Made by a program: the position numbers and the translations under genes. The notes under the pieces are model-generated. The model was not told where the DNA came from, did no database searches, and worked only from the letters and a program-made list of their open reading frames with translations. Positions 60,201 to 64,000 of a DNA stretch of 64,000 nt are shown here, one piece after another. Numbering within the stretch: the stretch's first letter is position 1; each line of letters starts with the position of its first letter. Origin of the DNA: Macrocystis pyrifera (taxonomy: Eukaryota; Sar; Phaeophyceae; Laminariales; Laminariaceae); NCBI GenBank assembly GCA_031763025.1, contig JASSKH010000011.1:248001-312000 (forward strand). The letters run 5' to 3'.

Positions 60201-63200
60201 CCGGCGAGGCGGAAGGGTGGAGCTGGTGGAGATGGGGAGGAGAGAGCCGGGGCCGGGCAGGAGGTTGACGACTCGGACGGGGCAAGGAGGAGCGGTAAGG
60301 CTGGCGAAAAGGGCGTCGAAAACGAGGGTGATGGCATGGACTTGTGTGCAGAGGGAGTCACCAGAGGCCAACTTGGTCATGGTCATGGTGGTGCTGCAGG
60401 TGACGGTGACGGTTATGCTGGAATGGAGTCGAGAAGAGGCGTGGGCGACGATGGCGCGGATGTGGTCTCTGCGGAGGCGCATTCGGAAGCCCGAAGCGAA
60501 CTGCACGACGAGCCGACGCGTGGTAGTGCTGGCGCAGCTGGTAGCTTTGAGAATGGAGATACGTCGATGGGCGATACCGGGTCGTCATGGACAGAGAATG
60601 GGGCAACCACACGCGTGGCGCCTTGTCCGGAAGTTGTCGCGGTTGCGGTCACCACTCGAAGCGGAGGGAAGAAGCACACGTCGGCGTTGGTCGCCGAAGA
60701 GGAACAACAGATTGCGCCGCCGCCACCGCTAGTTGCCGGGGAGGGTGGAGAATGTTCAGCCCTACCGCCCAAGCCCAAAATGTCGCAGGTGATCTACTGC
60801 GGTATTCTGCCTGTTGGCACCCTCTTCGCACGCTTTAAACCCCATCGTGCAGGGGCTATCTGTAGACACGAGCTTGTGGTGAGAGGAGATTTCACAGGCC
60901 CGACGCTATTATACTGTGTTTGATATTTCTGAGGGTTAGGGTGAGGGTTTACAGAATAGTGGTGGTACTGAAAACGCGAGCTACGATAGGGATTAGGTGT
61001 GACACTTTTTGGCCGAAATTGTACTCGTTCCGTCCGACGGAGGTCCTCAACTACAGTAAGGAAGTACCCCTAACTCTAACCCTAAGTAAGGTATGTCATT
61101 TGTCGTTTGTGCAGATGTTACAGAGTAACATTCTTCTGGAGTCTACTGATAGCCCATGCGAGTGTTCATCGAGTTGAGTCCACACGTCTTCTGAAATGTT
61201 GGGTGCTACGGCAGATGTTGAGGTATTGAAGCATGGAGCTGTTCAAGTAAGGAGGCTCAGAAAATGTTACTACTGATACTTCTATAGGTCCGATGTACAG
61301 TGTATGCAGAATGCTGTTGTTGTTGTTGTTGTTCTCACATTAACTCTGCTATCAAGGAGTCCGTGGTCACCCAAAGCTTTAAGGTGCTGGAACCCTAGGA
61401 AGATCCGAAAAACCATTTAAAAAAAAACAAAATTCGTCTGGGAAGCACGACGCTTACCACCTGAACATACACGAGACGAAGAATGCGCACACAAAAAGAA
61501 ATCAAGGTGCAAACTGAACTGACATGGCCGCGGGTATCCACTCAACAGCATTGTGCTCCCCCCCGTTCCCACAACTGACCAACTCGCGGCGACTGACTAC
61601 AGCGATTGCTGTCTAGAGTGCTGCCTGCACCGTACGAAATCCACGGTAGTCGTGAACACAGAGAGGAACACGCCTGCTGTCTGAGGTGCTGTCAGAGTGA
61701 CGGCTCGTCAACATGCAGTTAAAAAAGAGCGATCGCGCCAAAAACCACCATACTATTAATAGTATCAACGATCGCCATGTCTTCCCGGGCTGTCTGACAC
61801 AAACGCAAAAGATGCAGCACAGCTATGATACTACGTCCCTGACATTTGCGGGGGTCATTCCCCATGAAGGGTATACAACTCGCCAACTCTACAAGGACCA
61901 AGAAACAACAGGTACATACTGCTGCTCGCGTGATGGTGTGCGCGCTGGTGGTGGGTCTCCGTGTGCCGTCCTGCTGCCGTTCTCCATGGCCGCCTCATCG
62001 CCTTAGACTAATCGACCCGCTCCTTCGCCCGTGCTCTCGTTGCCACTCCCTTCCAGTCGGTTCCCCTTCTCCCCCGTCCCGAAAACAACATGGTCCTCGC
62101 ATGTGCGGTTCTGATCTGAAAAACTAAATTTCTCGCCCAGGGTGAGTTCAATCCGTCTCTTTCCCGCTCGTCGACGCTCTGTCTCCCTCCTCATCCAGCC
62201 TCCTGCCGGCGCAGTTAGACTGTGCAGTAGATTGGCCTGTGGTGGCGTCTACCTCCGCGCACGGACATTCCGATAGAGCATTGCTGCTCTGCCACTGCTG
62301 CCTAAAAAAAGGCTCGCGAATCGTAGGTTTATGTGCCTGACGCACCACGTACGACCCAACTCTACTGCCACGAGTATGCCTCGCGGCCACACGCAGCACC
62401 AAGAAGATATCACTCGATGAGGGTGAATCCAGCCTTACCCTTACACCCGCCAGAAAGACCTACCGCACTCGCTCTAAGCCTGATAGGACATGCCTCGCAG
62501 CATGCCCCGCCGAGGCAGCGAGGTGAACGGAGGCATGTGTACACATTGCTGACCTGTAAAGTCCTAGTCCTTCTACACGCTCGCGTCTGCAAACAGCTCG
62601 CAGCCCCATCGGCTAATACGTGTTCCGAATTTTTGCTGTGGGTGCATTGCAAGGATAGCGACACATGCATACCATGGTACCTGGTAGTGCTTTCCAGGTA
62701 CATGTTATATCAGGTATTATACACAGTTTTCGGTGGGGCCCCGGATATCAAAATTGAATAACCTTCAAGATATATACTACCGCCGCGAGAGGATGCAGCC
62801 GCTGGGCGTGGTTCTGTCGTACGGATAGTTAACGCTTAGTGCTAGCTTTGTGGCAGGTAACGGCAAGACCATGTTGTGTTGGCCATTAGGCCTGATCCCG
62901 GAGCGCGTGATTGACCACCTGTGATAGCGTCTAGAAGCCTGAGGTTGCTGGTTGTACCGTCGTACGTGAGTTCGAGTCAAGACAGGGGTGCTCTCGTTGA
63001 AGGATATCGATCGAGACACTGTAGCAGTGCTACCGTGTGAACCCAAAGTATTCTGCTGTGACAGGTTCTGCTCGAATTGTGGTTTGCGACACGGGCGGCG
63101 TTCGTTGTTTGGTGTGGTGCGCAGGTTTACCAGGCGATTCGAAGCTGCAGAGGTCTCGCTCCCGTCTTTATCCCGGGAGCTTCCGAGCTGGACAAGCTCG

Positions 63201-63995
63201 TGGCTTCTGCCGAGGCTTGGGCGTCGAAGGCGTGCGAGGTCTTGAAGATCAAGGTAAGCAGCTTCTCTAGTGCTCTGCGGCCTGCGCGGGGGCCACTTAC
63301 GTGTTGACGCCAGAGTAACGTTTGACCGTTCGCGCGGGCTGTATAAGAGGGGTGTATTTTCTCCACGTGGTGTTTCTCTTGCATGGGAGTTTCGGCCTGG
63401 TTTTTGCCGCTGCACCGCTGTTGTGACTGGTACGTACCCTTCTTCCAATCATAAAAGAGCTAGAGGCCGCACGCATTAACGTGTCACTTTTGCAGTTTCG
63501 TCAAGTAAATACCGCATGATTTGGCAATGGGTTGACCTTCAAAGCCGACTGCACATGGTACGAGAGTGCTTGTTTTGTGTCGGCGGCAGTTATGTAGCAT
63601 CTGCAGGTCACGAACTCTTACCATTTGAGCCACGGCTGAACACACTTGCAGTAGCCAAATCCCGATTCTTAGTTCTGTTTTTTCCCGGTAGGTTGTCTTA
63701 CGGGCTCCCCGTCATAGCTCACCACGTATATATATATGCACGTCTTGTGCTGTCGATATGCTTTGTTTCTGTTCCATCTGAACAACAGTTCCTACGGAGA
63801 ACTCCAAAGTTTGCCTCGTTCAAAACGTTGCATACGCCCGGCCTCACCATACCACCGAGTTGTCATATTTCGGAACGACACAGGACCCCCCCCCCTCGCC
63901 CCCAAGGCTACCGCTGCAATCCACGTCAGAAAAGGAGCTCTTATCGCGGTGGTCTTCGCCGAGATCGCGAGGAACTTCGGTCAGCGTGCGCCTTG
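49649..63995 (+). CDS. AWS-SET-post-SET histone lysine methyltransferase with PLU-1-like helical region (multi-exon, 3' end outside window)
   Basis: Likely a nuclear histone lysine methyltransferase using S-adenosylmethionine. Exons: 49649-49768, 50393-50496, 51283-51307, 51565-51624, 53127-53222, 53772-53889, 54286-54413, 55016-55117, 56278-56404, 56566-56664, 56881-57554, 58757-58898, 59972-60788, 63125-63253, 63930-63995; about 936 visible residues, counted from 49649. Cys at about 61, 63, 69, 73, 81 and 89 form an AWS pattern. The SET domain follows: GRGWGL (110-115), HEYLGQ (130-135), DFYF (160-163), [11 protein letters not shown] (182-192), ELTYNY (218-223); then post-[11 protein letters not shown] (237-244). 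From about 252 on, Leu-rich helical segments resemble the PLU-1-like region of KDM5/JARID1. AWS plus SET plus post-SET is typical of SET2/NSD/ASH1 (H3K36) enzymes; the substrate is inferred. Splice phases agree at every junction except 58898/59972, where a small exon or another splice site is probably missed. All key SET residues appear intact. The true start is upstream or unknown. Confidence 0.88.
50393..50496 (+). CDS. SET gene exon: AWS domain, first Cys cluster
   Basis: Acceptor TTTTGCAG, donor ATCAA|GTGAGA. It encodes [16 protein letters not shown] when joined to the next exon, the C-x-C-x5-C-x3-C-x-N pattern of an AWS (associated with SET) zinc-binding domain. It ends in phase 2; the Asn codon after the last Cys is split by the intron. 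Confidence 0.85.
50525..51110 (+). repeat. intronic ~30-40-bp minisatellite
   Basis: About 17-18 degenerate copies of CGTACTGAAGATACATGACC followed by GTTG(G/T)A, in the intron between the first AWS exon and the 25-nt microexon. Unit length varies because of small insertions. Long minus-strand frames here are repeat-derived. Confidence 0.8.
51283..51307 (+). CDS. SET gene 25-nt microexon (AWS Cys)
   Basis: Only 25 nt long. With the 2-nt carry-over from the previous exon it reads N-QSHDKCRE and ends in phase 0 before GTTAGT. This supplies the Cys expected after the C-x-N motif of AWS domains and restores the frame for the next exon. A nearby acceptor (TTAG at 51273-51276) would give another reading that breaks the frame, so this one is preferred. 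Confidence 0.6.
51565..51624 (+). CDS. SET gene exon: AWS domain end
   Basis: Twenty codons from acceptor GCTGCAG to donor GAG|GTGAGG. The peptide [20 protein letters not shown] matches the C-x-N-x-x-(I/F)-Q-x-R stretch that closes AWS domains and leads into SET. Phase 0 at both ends. Confidence 0.8.
53127..53222 (+). CDS. SET gene exon: SET domain N-terminal part
   Basis: Thirty-two codons after acceptor GGACAG; donor CAG|GTGAGG. It begins [14 protein letters not shown] and ends [12 protein letters not shown]. The G-x-G-W-G-L motif (SAM binding) and the E-Y-x-G motif are both in place, as in canonical SET domains. Phase 0 at both ends. Confidence 0.92.
53772..53889 (+). CDS. SET gene exon: SET domain middle
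   Basis: Acceptor GGCACAG, donor GCCG|GTGAGG. It encodes MDECRKRL (residues 139-146), a charged loop, then [16 protein letters not shown], the usual D-F-Y-x-x-x-L-D-x-x-x-x-x-D-A-G segment. It ends in phase 1, the last Gly codon being split. A 27-bp minisatellite starts about 34 bp past the donor. Confidence 0.92.
53924..54178 (+). repeat. 27-bp minisatellite in SET intron
   Basis: About nine copies of a 27-bp unit starting GGGTGTGGTGCTATGGTTG, alternating in two types (GGCAGT and GTGAGT endings) to give a 54-bp higher-order unit. It starts about 34 bp after the splice donor at 53890. The length is a multiple of three, so it is open as a Gly/Met/Val-rich peptide, but it is intronic by phase. 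Confidence 0.85.
54286..54413 (+). CDS. SET gene exon: NHSC catalytic motif
   Basis: Acceptor ACGCAG, donor GAG|GTGGGA. The 2-nt carry-in rebuilds Gly and the sequence continues [17 protein letters not shown], the R-F-x-N-H-S-C-x-P-N-C core that forms the SAM pocket in SET enzymes, then a strand-rich stretch ending AAKDISYAE. Phase 0 at the end. Confidence 0.93.
55016..55117 (+). CDS. SET gene exon: SET C-terminus and post-SET
   Basis: Thirty-four codons from acceptor CGCAG to donor [20 protein letters not shown] holds the conserved catalytic Tyr region; [15 protein letters not shown] is a complete C-x-C-x4-C post-SET zinc motif. Phase 0 at both ends. Confidence 0.93.
56278..56404 (+). CDS. 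SET gene exon: PLU-1-like segment 1
   Basis: Begins after acceptor ATGTTAG and ends CCAG|GTGATT in phase 1. Peptide motifs [13 protein letters not shown] and [19 protein letters not shown] are amphipathic, with the L-x-x-L-(L/F)-x-E-G-x-x-L pattern of PLU-1-like repeats. It follows the post-SET exon in phase. Confidence 0.7.
56566..56664 (+). CDS. SET gene exon: PLU-1-like segment 2
   Basis: Ninety-nine nt with phase 1 at both ends; acceptor AATAAG is weak, donor TTGG|GTATAG. It encodes [16 protein letters not shown] (Ala codon split) and ends SLCVRLG. The frame upstream of the acceptor is closed by stops, so the exon edge is well bounded. The helical pattern fits the neighbouring segments. 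Confidence 0.6.
56881..57554 (+). CDS. SET gene exon: PLU-1-like segment 3 and low-complexity linker
   Basis: Acceptor CCCCAG, donor CTCCG|GTGAGT (consensus). It starts in phase with the previous exon: [16 protein letters not shown], then a helical stretch ending [10 protein letters not shown]. About 190 residues of linker follow, rich in Ser, Gly, Arg and Pro, with a run of 12 Gly encoded by a GGC repeat near 57250-57282. The linker has several basic patches and is probably disordered. Confidence 0.75.
58440..58756 (+). repeat. ~80-bp intronic repeat carrying acceptor-like sequence
   Basis: Four to five degenerate copies of TTTTGTCGA(A/G)TTCCCTTC(A/G)TGCAG followed by GGGGGAAGATGCAT and AACG. 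The last copy ends CGCGCAG, which is the acceptor used for the exon at 58757. Confidence 0.7.
58757..58898 (+). CDS. SET gene exon: PLU-1-like segment 4
   Basis: Acceptor CGCGCAG, donor ACGAG|GTAAAT, phase 0 in and phase 1 out. It encodes an acidic Gly-rich start, [18 protein letters not shown] (helical, Leu-rich) and a basic tail KAKKKRRR that could act as a nuclear localisation signal. The acceptor lies in the last copy of an intronic ~80-bp repeat. Confidence 0.7.
59972..60788 (+). CDS. SET gene exon: PLU-1-like segment 5 and long charged linker
   Basis: Acceptor CATCACAG, donor TCGCAG|GTGATC. It begins [19 protein letters not shown], a PLU-1-like helix, then about 220 residues rich in Gly, Ala, Glu, Asp, Ser and Arg, with Pro-rich stretches near the end. 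The entry phase (2) does not match the exit phase (1) of the exon at 58757-58898, so a short exon or another splice site lies between them. Confidence 0.68.
63125..63253 (+). CDS. SET gene exon: PLU-1-like segment 6
   Basis: Forty-three codons, acceptor TGCGCAG, donor AAG|GTAAGC, phase 0 at both ends and matching the exon before. [18 protein letters not shown] has the L-x-x-L-x-x-x-A-x-x-W-x-x-x-A pattern typical of PLU-1-like repeats. The 2.3-kb intron before it is the longest in the gene. Confidence 0.78.
63930..63995 (+). CDS. SET gene exon at window edge
   Basis: Twenty-two codons between ACGTCAG and CCTTG|GTAAT, phase 0 at both ends. It reads [13 protein letters not shown], a likely helical piece continuing the repeat region. 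Two other frames are also open here, so the call rests on phase agreement. Confidence 0.5.
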
Positions 63996-64000
63996 GTAAT

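Noticed and set aside
59966-60831. Several long minus-strand frames (Ser/Pro/Thr-rich)
   Set aside because: Reverse shadows of the Gly/Glu/Arg-rich linker exon; no splice or domain support.
61107-61177. Possible extra SET-gene exon after TTTGTGCAG ([10 protein letters not shown])
   Set aside because: Ends in a stop with no donor, while the flanking exons 60788 and 63125 already agree in phase.
63600-63645. tRNA-like stretch on the minus strand (GCCGTGGCTCAAATGGTAAG)
   Set aside because: No pairing anticodon stem, no T-loop GTTCRA and no closing acceptor stem; at most a tRNA-derived scrap inside an intron.

Overview
This window looks like nuclear DNA from a repeat-rich eukaryote with long introns. 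GC content is intermediate, coding exons are short (25 to about 800 nt) and separated by introns of about 0.2 to 2.3 kb with GT..AG borders, and there are many scattered CCCTAA/TTAGGG telomere-type runs. No operon structure, ribosome binding sites or long intronless genes are visible. A brown alga or related stramenopile would fit this style, but that is an inference from gene and repeat style, not from a marker gene.

Layout. From 1 to about 28.0 kb I find no gene I can support. This part is a patchwork of dispersed and tandem repeats: duplicated blocks at 0.3-1.5 kb and 6.2-7.2 kb, a ~317-bp-period satellite at 5.0-5.5 kb, a hairpin-forming element with telomeric repeats in its loop (10.1-10.3 kb), inverted-repeat elements at 13.0-14.6 and 16.6-17.2 kb, and a clean hAT-like element with an 8-bp target duplication at 18.7-20.1 kb. 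The hAT-like element carries a nested ~105-bp MITE. From about 28.1 to 33.0 kb there are exons of a polytopic membrane protein that I do not recognise (best part 30,783-31,978, plus strand). From 33 to 45.5 kb repeats dominate again: a third MITE copy, a 1.5-kb long-armed palindromic element at 38.7-40.2 kb, and GTACTC/GCAGTA-rich arrays.

From about 45.6 kb to the right edge lies one large plus-strand gene that runs off the window. Fifteen exons between 49,649 and 63,995 can be laid out, almost all with matching splice phases. They encode an AWS zinc-binding domain, a complete SET methyltransferase domain with its post-SET Cys motif, and then a long series of helical segments that resemble the PLU-1-like region of KDM5/JARID1 demethylases, broken by Gly/Ser/Glu/Arg-rich linkers. 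Four more weakly supported exons upstream (45.6-48.8 kb) could be its basic N-terminal part. The AWS-SET-post-SET order points to a histone lysine methyltransferase of the SET2/NSD/ASH1 clade, which usually acts on H3K36. Joining it to PLU-1-like repeats is the most unusual thing in the window. Its introns carry three different minisatellites, one starting only about 34 bp after a splice donor.

No rRNA, tRNA, CRISPR array or clear viral/LTR element could be supported. All domain calls are by eye from motifs; no database search was run.
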